From Brevibacterium luteolum (GTDB lineage Bacteria > Actinomycetota > Actinomycetes > Actinomycetales > Brevibacteriaceae), in the NCBI RefSeq assembly GCF_013004595.1, contig NZ_JABEMC010000003.1:1-64000 (forward strand): 64,000 nucleotides of DNA, written 5' to 3'. The position numbers and the translations under genes are program-made. The notes under the pieces were generated by a model, which had not been told where the DNA came from, did no database searches, and saw nothing but the letters and a program-made list of their open reading frames with translations. Below, piece by piece: positions 43,984-53,198 of this stretch. Positions within the stretch are counted from its first letter, which is position 1. Each line of letters starts with the position of its first letter.

Positions 43984-44641
43984 GCCGTGAACCCCCTTGT
44001 TCATCGGCATCGTAGGCTCACGCACGCACGGAGCGACAGGGTGATGAGCCAATTGTGGAAAACTCTGTGCAGAAACGGGCCCAGACAGAAATGAGACCGG
44101 GCGAACGCACTCGTGACATGGGGCGTGGAATGCACGCCGTCAGAGCTGTTCGCCCGGTCGAAGCCCTCAGCCGCTCGCGAGTTTCGTGAACCTTCCCCCA
44201 GCCCACGAATCTCGGGTTTTCCGAGGGTCTGACTCCTCAAACTATGTCGCCTGCCGCGCCTACGTCAACAGACTGCCGAGCACCCCCTGTGCACGGTGTG
44301 TGGAAAACGCCGGGGAACTGACGTCGATTGTGTGGATAACGGTGTGCATTGTGCATCGGATTCAGGTGTGGCAAAACGCCGAGAAGTCCCGATTGACATG
44401 AGGAATCACCCTCTGGGTGAGGTGTGGACACAAAGAAATCTCAAGAAATTTTTCCCACGCTCATGACTGCGGCGTTGCGGCTTGGAATTCTCTGCCGACT
44501 GTGGCAGTTGGTCATGGTCTGGGTGGTGCTCGTCACCCTCGTGCCGCCGTCGATGAGCCCCGGCCACCGTGGTGATGTCCGCGCGGCATGCGAGGATGTC
44601 TCCAGTGGCAGCAGAGCCGTGTGAGGAAGAGGGGAGAGAAC
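43984..44641. other. 658-base intergenic region with DnaA-box-like 9-mers
   Basis: No convincing gene is seen here. Five related 9-mers lie on the same strand: TGTGGAAAA (44054, 44299), TGTGGATAA (44331, the exact complement of the DnaA box TTATCCACA), TGTGGCAAA (44367) and TGTGGACAC (44423). An AT-rich stretch (AAATTTTTCC region, about 44436-44458) follows. A 54-codon frame from ATG 44463 with one hydrophobic segment is present but has no ribosome site. Confidence 0.6.
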
Positions 44642-45184
44642 GTGGACGCCTCAGATGTGCGGGCAGGGATCGGTGACGGCACCATCACCCTCAAGCGCTC
44701 AGCCAGACGCCGCAAAACGATCTCGGCGACGAAGACTCCCGTCGGCTATCAGCTGGCCGTGCCTGCCCGATTCGACCTGGAGCGCAACATCTCCTCGATC
44801 GCCCGGCTCATCGAGCGCTTAGAGCGCAGGGCTGCCGTGCCGGCGCCAGGGGACGAGGACTTGGAAGCCCGCGCGGCTGAGCTGAATGCGCGCCTGTTCG
44901 ACGATGGGATCGCCCCGACCTCGGTGCGCTGGGTGTCCAATCAGCGCACCCGCTTCGGATCGACGACGTCGGCCACCGGCCAGATCCGAATCTCCAACCG
45001 CCTGCGCGAGGTGCCCGCCTGGGTTCTTGACGCGGTGCTCGTCCACGAACTTGCGCACCTGCGCGAACCCAACCACTCACCGGCCTTCCATGCGCTGGCT
45101 GACCGCTATGAGCGCACCAAGGACGCCGACATCTTCCTGTCGGGATTCAGCTACGGAGAAGGCGCCGCCCGGTACACCAGCTGA
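44642..45184 (+). CDS. YgjP-like (SprT/M48-type) zinc metallopeptidase
   Basis: A 180-aa protein of the DUF45/YgjP family. The zinc motif is HELAHLREPNHSPAFH: HExxH near residue 136 plus a downstream His. A basic N-terminus (LKRSARRRKTIS) and the family motif VRWVSNQRTRFGSTTSATGQI precede it. Members are thought to be peptidases; no substrate is known. GTG 44642 is preferred because GGGGAGAG precedes it; an ATG at 44588 is in frame. It is convergent with the Nudix gene. Confidence 0.85.
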   Translation: MDASDVRAGIGDGTITLKRSARRRKTISATKTPVGYQLAVPARFDLERNISSIARLIERLERRAAVPAPGDEDLEARAAELNARLFDDGIAPTSVRWVSNQRTRFGSTTSATGQIRISNRLREVPAWVLDAVLVHELAHLREPNHSPAFHALADRYERTKDADIFLSGFSYGEGAARYTS

Positions 45185-45196
45185 TCAGGCTGTGTC

Positions 45197-45748
45197 TCAG
45201 CGCTCTGCGAGCCGGCAAGCGGCATCCCACAGCGTCGGCAGCCGGTCGGTCAGGTCGGGCATTAGCTGATCCGGTAGCGTATCGAGGCTGAACCAGCCGA
45301 GCGCGTGGGACTCCACCGAGACGCTGACAGCCTCGCGCTCGGAAACATCTGCAGCGAAGAGCACATCCCGGTGACGGGCACACCGGCCGTGCTGGGCCGA
45401 GAGCGCATACGACGTCACCGATACCGGCACGGGGGAGAACCAGCGCCACGAGCGCAGACCTGCCTCCTCGGTCAGCTCGCGTGCGGCTGCGGCAGCAAAC
45501 GAGGCATCGACTGCCTCGACGTGACCACCGAACTGCATCCACTTGCCGGTCTTGCGGTGCCGCTGCAGAAGCACCCGCCGATCATCGGCGGCGAGGTCGA
45601 AGACGACGCAGCTGGCGGTGAAGTGATCCGGATCCGCAGTCTTCGACAACGCGGCAGGCCCCGCAGTGAGCAGAAACTCGGCCTGCGGGGCCTGTCCGGC
45701 GCTGCGCAGCTCGGCAGCGAAGTCGTTCAGTGTGCGATCAGCGCTCAT
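45197..45748 (-). CDS. Nudix hydrolase
   Basis: A 183-aa Nudix protein with GGHVEAVDASF..RELTEEAG as the metal-binding box near residues 93-117. Its substrate is unknown. Its start (ATG 45748, or 45751) overlaps the end of the zincin-like gene by about 11 bases, so it is likely translated from the same transcript. Confidence 0.88.
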   Translation of the reverse strand: MSADRTLNDFAAELRSAGQAPQAEFLLTAGPAALSKTADPDHFTASCVVFDLAADDRRVLLQRHRKTGKWMQFGGHVEAVDASFAAAAARELTEEAGLRSWRWFSPVPVSVTSYALSAQHGRCARHRDVLFAADVSEREAVSVSVESHALGWFSLDTLPDQLMPDLTDRLPTLWDAACRLAER

Positions 45749-47177
45749 CATCCGCATCGGTGCCACCGGCGGTTCCGCTGTCACCGTTATCGCCAGCGTC
45801 GTCACTGCTGTCAGCATCGTCAGCGGCTGGCTTCTCAGCCGAGCCTTCGCTCAGGATCTTCTCGAGCGCTTCATCGATCTCGGTCTCACTCGACCAGGCT
45901 TCCTGGCGGCGCTCCCGGTAGCCGAGCGGATCATTGAGATCCTTGGCCGTGGGCAGCAGATCCGGGTGGGTGAAGATCTGGTCACGGGCCTCAGCACCTT
46001 CGGACTGCTCCAGGTAGCCGAACAGTGCCACGGCATCGCGCAGCCGGGTGGGCACCAGTTCGAGACCGACGAGTTCAGCGAACCGGCGATCGGCAGAGCT
46101 CTGGGTGGCCAGCCGGCGATGCAGTGCTTCGCGGATCGCATCGCGGCCGCTCAGCGCCTCGCAGGCGGAGTAGGTGACGACATCAGCCCAGCCGGCGATG
46201 ACCGACAGCAGGTTCTGCACCTGCTCGAGCGCCTCAGCTTGCTGCGGGGTCTGCTGCGGGTTGAAGAGGCCCTCGCGGACCTCCTGGCTGACCTGCTCCA
46301 GGTTGCTCGGGTCGATCTGCCCGGCCAGCCCCTCGATGCGGCCCATATCGACTTCGATGCCCGAGGCGTACTTCGCCAGCGCCGTCTCGACGTGACCAGC
46401 CAGCCACGGGGCGCGCTTGAACAGCCACAGGTGGGCAAGCTCACGCACTGCCAGGTAGATGCGCAGCTCCTTCGGGTCGATGTCGAGCTCGGCTGCGGCT
46501 CCGACGATGTTCGCGTTCACCAGCGCCGGCTTGTCACCGGCGACCAGCGGCAGGCCGATATCCGACGAGGTGAGCACCTCACCGGAGAGACCGCCGAGCG
46601 CCTCACCGAGCTGCACGCCGAACATCGAGCTGCTCATCGAAGCGAACATCTGCGAGGCACCGGCGAGCATCGGCTTGAGCTCCTCAGGCGCCTGCTCAGC
46701 GATCGTGCTCGTCAGCGCCTGCGTCATATTCGTCTGCACCGGAGCGAGGAACTTCTCCCAGCCCGGCAGCGACTGGTGCACCCATTCCCTGCGGGTCAGC
46801 GTCTGCGCGTCTCCGATCCCGGCCGGCTGATCGGTGACCTTCGCCAGCCACAGCTCAGCGACACGGAACGCATCCCGGCTGGCTGCGACAGTCTCCTCAC
46901 TGACATCCGGGTCGGGAGTCGGCACCTTGTCCTCAGCTGCCTTGAGCGCAGCCTTCTGGGCGCCGGCACCGCTCATCATCTCCTGCAGCTGCTGCATGAT
47001 CCCGCCGAGCATCGCCGGATCGAACGGGAACCCGCCGGGCAAGCCCTGCTGGCCGCCGGATCCTCCGCCGGGGCCGCCGAAGCCTGCACCGCCGCCGGGT
47101 CCGAAGAACATGCCGAACATGTTGCCGAAGGGATTGTTCTCGTCAGGCTGCTGTTCGTTGTCGTTCTTATCGGTCAT
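45738..47177 (-). CDS. DUF2342 zincin-like metalloprotease family protein
   Basis: A 479-aa member of the actinobacterial DUF2342/zincin-like family, sometimes labelled F420-associated. The N-terminus is Gly/Phe/Met-rich (GMFFGPGGGAGFGG, residues about 20-60) and looks disordered. The helix that should hold the zinc motif reads VRELAHLWLFKRAPWL near residue 265: RELAH instead of HExxH, so the first His is missing, though family members commonly differ here. Whether it is active is unknown. It is divergent from the YlbL-like gene; in mycobacteria these two are also neighbours. Confidence 0.9.
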   Translation of the reverse strand: MTDKNDNEQQPDENNPFGNMFGMFFGPGGGAGFGGPGGGSGGQQGLPGGFPFDPAMLGGIMQQLQEMMSGAGAQKAALKAAEDKVPTPDPDVSEETVAASRDAFRVAELWLAKVTDQPAGIGDAQTLTRREWVHQSLPGWEKFLAPVQTNMTQALTSTIAEQAPEELKPMLAGASQMFASMSSSMFGVQLGEALGGLSGEVLTSSDIGLPLVAGDKPALVNANIVGAAAELDIDPKELRIYLAVRELAHLWLFKRAPWLAGHVETALAKYASGIEVDMGRIEGLAGQIDPSNLEQVSQEVREGLFNPQQTPQQAEALEQVQNLLSVIAGWADVVTYSACEALSGRDAIREALHRRLATQSSADRRFAELVGLELVPTRLRDAVALFGYLEQSEGAEARDQIFTHPDLLPTAKDLNDPLGYRERRQEAWSSETEIDEALEKILSEGSAEKPAADDADSSDDAGDNGDSGTAGGTDADDER

Positions 47178-47410
47178 GCGGACCCCCTGGTTCGGTGCGG
47201 GCGGTGGTAGTCATGTCAGGCTAACCGGAGAAGCTGGTCAAATGTTCCGAACCACCGGTCCCGAGGCGTTGGTTTCGTCCTCGGCGAAATGCGCACCGAC
47301 CGCCCTGCTCACAGCCTGCGGACAGCCGATTCCTGAGTGGTTCCCATCCGGTGCCTCGTCTAGACTGGATCAGGTCTGTTCACTGGTGCGTATCGAAAGG
47401 GTTGAACCAC

Positions 47411-48598
47411 GTGACGAACAACGTCGGAGCCGGTTCGGGTCACGCGCCTGAGCCCGCCCCCGTCGGAGCGCCGCAGACCCCCGCGACCAGCGCTGACGCC
47501 GCCGCGGCCCCGGCAGAGAAGCCGGCCCGCAAGCCCCGCGCCCGCTCCGGCGGGATCTTGTCCGGGATCATCACCTACGGCCTCGTCCTCGCCTGCGCGC
47601 TCATCCCCGTGCCCTACCTGCTGCAGATGCCCGGCCCAGTGGTCAACACCCTCGAACCGGTCGACGGTAAAGATCTCATCACGATCAGCGGCACCGAAAC
47701 CTATGAGGCCGAAGGCCAGCTCGACATGCTCACCGTCGCCGTCGCCGGCGGCCCGGGCAACAACGTCTACGCCTCCGAAGCACTGCGCTCGGTCATCAAG
47801 GGGACCGACACCGTCGTGCCCAATGAGTCCTACTATCCGCTGACGACCACCCGCGAGGACGTCACCGGCCAGAACACCGCCCAGATGGCCTCCTCACAGG
47901 ACACCGCCACCGCCGCTGCGCTCGGCGAGCTCGGCATCGACTACTCCTCTGTCACCACCGTCGCCGAGGTGGTCGCCGGCTCCCCAGCAGACGGCCAGGT
48001 CCAGCCTGGAGACGAGATCACCTCGATTAACGGCACCGGACTCGGCGGCGATCCCGACGCTGCGACTGCCGTCGCCTCGGCGGTGACCGAATCCGAGGGC
48101 AGCGTGCAGCTGGGCCTCAAGCGCGGGGACGGAGAGCTGTCTGTCGATCTGGAGCCCCAGCCGGTGCACGGCAAGAAGATGATCGGCATCTCGATGCAGC
48201 AGCGCTTCGACTTCCCGTTCGAGGTCACCTACAACGTCAAGGACATCGGCGGGCCCTCAGCCGGCATGATCTTCGCCCTGACGATCATCGACGAGCTCAC
48301 CCCGGGCAATCTCACCGGCGGCAAGCCGATCGCCGGCACTGGCGCCATCGATGCCGCCGGGACCGTCACCCCGATCGGCGGGGCCCGGCAGAAGGTCAGC
48401 GCTGCCTCGGACGCGGGTGCCGAGTATTTCCTGTCTCCGGCGAAGAACTGCGCCGAGGTGGTCGACGCCGCCGCCTCCACAGATCTCCATGTGGTCCGCA
48501 TCGACACGCTGTCCGATGCCCACGCTGCGGTCGAGGACATCGCCGCAGGAAACACCGACAGCCTTCCGCAGTGCGACGCCCAGCAGGGCGCGCGATGA
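47411..48598 (+). CDS. YlbL-like PDZ and Lon-type serine protease
   Basis: A 395-aa membrane-anchored protease. A disordered Ala/Pro-rich N-terminus (about 1-45) leads to one transmembrane helix (about 50-70). A PDZ domain covers about 180-260 (VVAGSPADGQVQPGDEI), and a Lon/S16 catalytic domain about 270-390. The catalytic Ser is in IGGPSAGMIF and the Lys in GGARQKVSAA. GTG 47411 follows AAAGG; the longer frame to 47351 runs into the promoter region. UPF0182 follows 24 bases downstream, a conserved pair. Confidence 0.92.
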   Translation: MTNNVGAGSGHAPEPAPVGAPQTPATSADAAAAPAEKPARKPRARSGGILSGIITYGLVLACALIPVPYLLQMPGPVVNTLEPVDGKDLITISGTETYEAEGQLDMLTVAVAGGPGNNVYASEALRSVIKGTDTVVPNESYYPLTTTREDVTGQNTAQMASSQDTATAAALGELGIDYSSVTTVAEVVAGSPADGQVQPGDEITSINGTGLGGDPDAATAVASAVTESEGSVQLGLKRGDGELSVDLEPQPVHGKKMIGISMQQRFDFPFEVTYNVKDIGGPSAGMIFALTIIDELTPGNLTGGKPIAGTGAIDAAGTVTPIGGARQKVSAASDAGAEYFLSPAKNCAEVVDAAASTDLHVVRIDTLSDAHAAVEDIAAGNTDSLPQCDAQQGAR

Positions 48599-48622
48599 CA
48601 CCGCTTCGACGAAAGGGATCGA

Positions 48623-51616
48623 GTGACGTTTTCCGCCGGTCAACCCCGTAAGCCCGGTTCGCCCGGTCGGCCGCAAGGGCGGTCGACGAAGGTCTCGCCG
48701 CTGGTCCTCACGCTCATCGGCGTGGCCGTGGTGCTGGGCTTGTTCGTCGTGTTCGCGCAGGTCTACACCGACATCCTGTGGTTCGATCAGCTTGGCTTCC
48801 TGCAGGTGTTCACCACCGAATGGGTGACGAAGATCATCCTGTTCGTCATCGGTGTGCTGCTCATGGCCGCACCGCTGTGGCTGTGCCTGAACCTGGCTCA
48901 CCGCAAGCGCCCGGTCTATGCGCCGACGACACCGCAGCAGGAGAACCTCGACCGCTACCGCGAGGCCATCGAGCCGCTGCGCGCAGTCGTGACCATCGTC
49001 GCCTCGCTCGTCGTCGGTGTGCTTGGCGGCATCGCCCTGTCGGCCTCCTGGCAGCAGGTGCAGATGTTCCTGCACTCCACCCCGTTCGGGATCAAGGATC
49101 CGGAGTTCGGCCACGACGTGTCCTTCTTCGTCTTCCAGCTGCCGGTCATCCGCCTCCTCGTCGACTACCTCGGAATGGTCGCGCTGCTGGCCTTCATCGG
49201 CTCGCTGGTCGCCCACTACCTCTTCGGGGGACTGCGTCCCGGCGAGCAGCGCGGTCTCGACATGACCCGCGCGGCTCAGGTGCAGATCGCGGTGACCGCC
49301 GGCGTGCTCATCCTGCTGCAGGCCGCCCGCCTGTTCGTGCTGCGCTACGAGTCGCTGACCAACACCAGCGGTATCGTCACCGGTGCCACCTACACGACGA
49401 GCAACATCACGCTGCCGGCGATGCTCATCATCGCCCTGGCCGCGCTCGTCGTCGCGCTGCTGTTCCTTGCCAACGCCTTCCGCAGCATGTGGAAGCTCTC
49501 GATCGTCTCGGTCATCATGCTGCTCGTCCTCGGTGCTGTGTCGGTCATCGGCCTGCCGGCTGCCGTGCAGCAGTTCCAGGTCTCGCCTTCTGAGCAGTCC
49601 CTGGAGCGCGAGTTCATCCAGCGCAACCTCGACGCCACCCGCTACGCCTACGGCATCCAGGACGTCGATGTGATCCCGTACTCGCCGACCACCGAAGGTG
49701 AGCCCGGCGCGCTGCGCGCCGATGCCGAGACCGCCGCCTCGGTGCGTCTGCTCGACCCGAACCTGGTGTCCGATACGTTCCGCCAGCTGCAGCAGCAGCG
49801 TCCGTTCTACAGCTTCCCCGAGCAGCTCGACGTCGATCGCTACCGCATCGACGGTGAGATGCAGGACACAGTCATTGCGCTGCGTGAGCTCAACCCGGAT
49901 TCGCAGTCGGATTCCTCCTGGCTCAACCAGGCCGTCGTCTACACCCATGGTTTCGGTGTCGTCGCCGCGTACGGCAACCGTCAGGGCAATGACGGTCAGC
50001 CGTCCTTCCTCGAAGCAAACATCCCGCCGACTGGTGAGCTCGGCGAGTACGAGCCGCGCATCTACTTCGGTGAGCGCTCACCGCTGTACTCGATCGTCGG
50101 CGCACCTGACGGCGCCGACCCGCGCGAGATCGACTATCCCGCCGATGGCGACGACGGTGAGGCGCAGGTGTACAACACGTTCTCCGGTGAGGGCGGGCCG
50201 TCGGTCGGCAACTTCTTCAACCGTCTCGTCTACGCCGTGAAGTTCCAGGACGAGCAGATCGTGCTCTCCGATGCGGTCAACGACGAATCCCAGATCCTGT
50301 ATGAGCGCACCCCGCGTGAGCGCATCAAGCGCGTCGCCCCGTTCCTCGAAGTCGACGGCGACCCCTACCCGGCGGTCATCGACGGGCGCATCAAGTGGAT
50401 CGTCGATGCGTACACGACGAGCCCGCACTACCCGTACTCGACCCCGCAGGTGCTGCAGGACGCCACCCAGGACTCGAACACTGAGCGCAGCGGCAGCCAG
50501 CAGGCGCTGCCGCCGCAGCAGGTGAACTACATCCGCAACTCGGTCAAGGTCACCGTCGACGCCTATGACGGCAAAGTCGACCTCTACGAGTGGGAAGACG
50601 ACGATCCGGTGCTCAAAACCTGGATGAAGATCTTCCCGGGCCTGTTCAAGTCCACCGATGAGATGAGCGCAGACCTCATGGCGCACGTGCGCTACCCCGA
50701 GGACCTGTTCAAGGTGCAGCGCCAGCTGCTCACCCGCTACCACGTCGACGACGCGAACTCCTTCTACACCGGCCAGGACTTCTGGACGCTGCCGACGGAC
50801 CCGACGGTCAACCAGGAGCGCAACCTCCTGCAGCCGCCGTTCTACCTGACGCTGCGCATGCCCGGCCAGGAGAAGCCGTCGTTCTCGCTGACTTCGTCGT
50901 TCATCCCGCGCCAGGCGCAGGGTCAGACGCGCAACAACCTCACCGGCTTCCTGGCGGCTAACGCCGATGCCGGTGAGGAGGCTGGAACGAAGAGTGAGGA
51001 CTACGGCCGGCTGCGTCTGCTGCAGCTGCCGCGCAACACGACGTTCCCCGGCCCGGGTCAGGCGCAGAACAACTTCAACACCGAGCCTGAGATCCAGTCG
51101 AGCCTCAACCTGCTGCGCCAGGGTGAGTCGCAGGTGCAGAACGGCAACCTGCTGACCCTGCCGGTGGCCGGCGGTCTGCTGTACATCCAGCCGGTCTACG
51201 TCCGCTCGGCCGGTGAGACCTCCTACCCGGTGCTGCAGCGTGTGCTTGTGGCCTTCGGTGAGCAGATCGGCTTCGCCCCGACTCTCGATGCCGCCCTTGA
51301 CCAGGTGTTCGGCGGTGACTCCGGTGTCCAGGCCGGTGACGCCGGTCAGGAGCCTGAGGAGGATGAGGAAGGCGCTACTGGCGGCACCCAGCCGGGGGAG
51401 ACTGCTGACCAGGCTCTCGCCAACGCCCTCGACAAGGCCAAGCGGGCTATGGAGGACTCGGACAAGGCCCTGCAGGACGGGGACTTCGCCTCCTACGGCG
51501 AAGCGCAGCAGCGTCTGCGCGAGGCCCTCGATGAGGCGATGAAGGTAGAGAACGAGGCCAAGCCGGCTGACAGCGAAACCGAACCCGGTGACGCTGCCAC
51601 CGACGGCGGCAACTGA
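48623..51616 (+). CDS. UPF0182 large membrane protein
   Basis: A 997-aa protein of the UPF0182 family, full length. About seven transmembrane helices lie in the first 320 residues; a long extracytoplasmic domain follows (about 325-900) with family stretches such as RNLDATRYAYGI and YPEDLFKVQRQLL. The last 100 residues are acidic and helical (ALANALDKAKRAMEDSDKAL), probably a coiled coil. Function is unknown. GTG 48623 has GAAAGGG upstream. It is probably in one transcript with the YlbL-like gene and ends at a strong terminator. Confidence 0.95.
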   Translation: MTFSAGQPRKPGSPGRPQGRSTKVSPLVLTLIGVAVVLGLFVVFAQVYTDILWFDQLGFLQVFTTEWVTKIILFVIGVLLMAAPLWLCLNLAHRKRPVYAPTTPQQENLDRYREAIEPLRAVVTIVASLVVGVLGGIALSASWQQVQMFLHSTPFGIKDPEFGHDVSFFVFQLPVIRLLVDYLGMVALLAFIGSLVAHYLFGGLRPGEQRGLDMTRAAQVQIAVTAGVLILLQAARLFVLRYESLTNTSGIVTGATYTTSNITLPAMLIIALAALVVALLFLANAFRSMWKLSIVSVIMLLVLGAVSVIGLPAAVQQFQVSPSEQSLEREFIQRNLDATRYAYGIQDVDVIPYSPTTEGEPGALRADAETAASVRLLDPNLVSDTFRQLQQQRPFYSFPEQLDVDRYRIDGEMQDTVIALRELNPDSQSDSSWLNQAVVYTHGFGVVAAYGNRQGNDGQPSFLEANIPPTGELGEYEPRIYFGERSPLYSIVGAPDGADPREIDYPADGDDGEAQVYNTFSGEGGPSVGNFFNRLVYAVKFQDEQIVLSDAVNDESQILYERTPRERIKRVAPFLEVDGDPYPAVIDGRIKWIVDAYTTSPHYPYSTPQVLQDATQDSNTERSGSQQALPPQQVNYIRNSVKVTVDAYDGKVDLYEWEDDDPVLKTWMKIFPGLFKSTDEMSADLMAHVRYPEDLFKVQRQLLTRYHVDDANSFYTGQDFWTLPTDPTVNQERNLLQPPFYLTLRMPGQEKPSFSLTSSFIPRQAQGQTRNNLTGFLAANADAGEEAGTKSEDYGRLRLLQLPRNTTFPGPGQAQNNFNTEPEIQSSLNLLRQGESQVQNGNLLTLPVAGGLLYIQPVYVRSAGETSYPVLQRVLVAFGEQIGFAPTLDAALDQVFGGDSGVQAGDAGQEPEEDEEGATGGTQPGETADQALANALDKAKRAMEDSDKALQDGDFASYGEAQQRLREALDEAMKVENEAKPADSETEPGDAATDGGN

Positions 51617-51633
51617 ACCTGCCGGCCCCACGC

Positions 51634-51672
51634 CCGAGGCGGCGGTCACCACTGCGGTGACCGCCGCCTCGG
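51634..51672 (+). terminator. Terminator of the YlbL/UPF0182 transcript
   Basis: Perfect 17-base arms (51634-51650 and 51656-51672) around a 5-base loop, 18 bases after the UPF0182 stop codon. Confidence 0.85.
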
Positions 51673-51709
51673 CGATTCAGGCAGTGTTAACAAGGTCACC
51701 ATCAGGGAT

Positions 51710-51738
51710 TTGGACGCACGTCAGGACTGCCGTATAGT
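51710..51738 (+). promoter_or_regulatory. Promoter of the initiator tRNA gene
   Basis: TTGGAC (51710-51715) and TATAGT (51733-51738) at 17-base spacing, close to the housekeeping sigma consensus. The tRNA begins 12 bases after the -10 box. Confidence 0.8.
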
Positions 51739-51749
51739 AGAACATGCGC

Positions 51750-51823
51750 CGCGGGGTGGAGCAGTTCGGTAGCTCGCCGGGCTCATAACCCGGAGGTCGG
51801 AGGTTCAAATCCTCCCCCCGCCA
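51750..51823 (+). tRNA. Initiator tRNA-fMet (CAT)
   Basis: The cloverleaf can be drawn in full: acceptor 51750-51756 with 51816-51822, D-stem GAGC/GCTC, anticodon stem CCGGG/CCCGG, CAT anticodon in CTCATAA, T-arm GGAGG/CCTCC with TTCAAAT. Initiator marks: an unpaired position 1-72 (here C opposite C), three G-C pairs at the bottom of the anticodon stem, and an A11-T24 pair. CCA is not encoded (CGA follows the discriminator A). Confidence 0.97.
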
Positions 51824-51829
51824 CGAGAA

Positions 51830-51870
51830 AAGGCCCGCTGACCAGCAGAAACGCCAGGTCAGCGGGCCTT
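51830..51870 (+). terminator. tRNA terminator
   Basis: Arms AAGGCCCGCTGACC (51830-51843) and its complement (51857-51870), with a 13-base loop, follow the tRNA by 6 bases. Confidence 0.85.
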
Positions 51871-52019
51871 CTGCTCACTCAGAAAGTGATCGGCTGCGGT
51901 GGTCAGCGGTGGCGTGCCTCGACCGTCCGGCAGGAGACGGACATCACGTGGAGTGCTGTGTGCACCGGCGGTCGTGGTGAGCCGATTGCACGCCGCTGAC
52001 CGCTGGATGCAAGAATGAC

Positions 52020-53198
52020 GTGGTGAAATCCTCCGCCGCCTACGTACTCGTCGTCATCGGCATCGTCGCCGCCGGTTTCAACCTGCGGCCCGGAGTCACC
52101 GGGCTCTCGCCGCTGCTCGACACGATGGCGCAGCCGCTGGGCATCACGGCCGCATTCCTCGCCGTCATCGGCATGCTGCCTCCGCTCATCTTCGGCATCG
52201 CAGGATTCCTCACCCCACGCCTGACGATCCGCTGGGGTGCTGTGAGCGTCATCAGCCTGGCGATGATCATCATCTCTGCCGGCCTGGCGATCCGCAGCGC
52301 CACCGGCTCACCGGTGGTCTTCCTGCTGCTCTCAGCGTTCGCGCTCATCGGCATGGGCATCGGCAACGTCGTCATCCCACCGCTGGTGAAGGGATTCTTC
52401 CCCACCCGGATCGGTCTGTTCTCGACCATCCACGTCGCAGCCCTGCAGTTCGGGACGTTCATTCCACCGGTGCTGGCGGTTCCGCTGGCGCAGGGACTGG
52501 GATGGCGGGGTTCACTAGCAGCGTGGTCGCTCGCCGCTGCCGTCCCCGCCGCGATCTGGCTGCTGCTGTGGATCCGGCGCGTCACCCCGGAAACCACGCC
52601 GAGCACGGCTGTGGTTTCGTCTGGCCGCTACCTGGAGCTCTTCCGCAGCGGCCGGGCGTGGGCGCTCATGCTCATGACCGGCATCACCTCATTCAACAAC
52701 TTCATCCTCTTCACCTGGCTGCCGATGCTGTTCGTCGGCGCCGGTCTGTCCGAGAGCTTCGGCGGGGCGATGCTCTCACTGGTCACCGCGATCCCGTTCC
52801 TCCTCGGACTGGTGCTGCCGATGTTCGCCGAACGCGTGCGCAGCCCGGTGGCTGCCGTCCTGGGATTCTCCGCCTGCCTGGCCGCCGGCTATCTTGGGCT
52901 GTGGCTGGCACCGGCTGCCGCACCAGTGCTGTGGACGGTGCTGCTGGGACTGGGGATCTCGACCTTCCCGCTGGCGCTGACCCTCATCAGCCTGCGATCC
53001 TCAAGCGCCGAGTCAGCCGCGGCCCTGTCCGGTTTCGTCCAGGGGCTCGGCTACTGCCTGGCAGCCACCGGTCCGCTCATCTTCGGCTTCCTCGTCCAGT
53101 CCAACGTCGTCTGGCCGGCCTTCGCACTCGTCCTCGGTTCGGTCGTGGTCAAGGCAATCGTCGCAGCCCGGGCCTGCCAGCCCGGGGCGATCAGCTGA
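52020..53198 (+). CDS. CynX/NimT-family MFS transporter
   Basis: A 392-aa transporter with 12 predicted transmembrane helices. The N-terminal GFNLRPGVTGLSPLLD segment is typical of the CynX/NimT (cyanate/2-nitroimidazole) branch of the major facilitator superfamily. The substrate is unknown. GTG at 52020 (or the next GTG at 52023) is the start; AAGAAT lies 3 bases upstream and no ribosome site is visible. Its last 8 bases overlap the end of the convergent aminotransferase gene. Confidence 0.9.
   Translation: MVKSSAAYVLVVIGIVAAGFNLRPGVTGLSPLLDTMAQPLGITAAFLAVIGMLPPLIFGIAGFLTPRLTIRWGAVSVISLAMIIISAGLAIRSATGSPVVFLLLSAFALIGMGIGNVVIPPLVKGFFPTRIGLFSTIHVAALQFGTFIPPVLAVPLAQGLGWRGSLAAWSLAAAVPAAIWLLLWIRRVTPETTPSTAVVSSGRYLELFRSGRAWALMLMTGITSFNNFILFTWLPMLFVGAGLSESFGGAMLSLVTAIPFLLGLVLPMFAERVRSPVAAVLGFSACLAAGYLGLWLAPAAAPVLWTVLLGLGISTFPLALTLISLRSSSAESAAALSGFVQGLGYCLAATGPLIFGFLVQSNVVWPAFALVLGSVVVKAIVAARACQPGAIS

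Noticed and set aside
44054..44431. Chromosome origin (oriC)
   Set aside because: DnaA-box-like 9-mers are present, but dnaA, dnaN, rpmH or gyr genes are not nearby, and the AT-rich unwinding stretch is small.
44463..44624. 54-codon frame with one hydrophobic segment
   Set aside because: No ribosome site, no family, and the tail is low quality; kept only as a note in the intergenic region.
43984..44641. whiB7 gene, expected near uvrD2 by analogy with mycobacteria
   Set aside because: No frame with the four WhiB cysteines was found on either strand.
45666..47210. 514-codon plus-strand frame opposite the Nudix and zincin-like genes
   Set aside because: Leu/Arg/His-rich shadow without a domain; it crosses two overlapping real genes.
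48257..49948. 563-codon minus-strand frame under the YlbL-like and UPF0182 genes
   Set aside because: Composition-driven shadow (Asp/Arg/His-rich) spanning the end of one conserved gene and the start of the next.
50078..51652. 524-codon minus-strand frame under UPF0182
   Set aside because: Shadow of a full-length UPF0182 gene; it also covers the terminator at 51634-51672.
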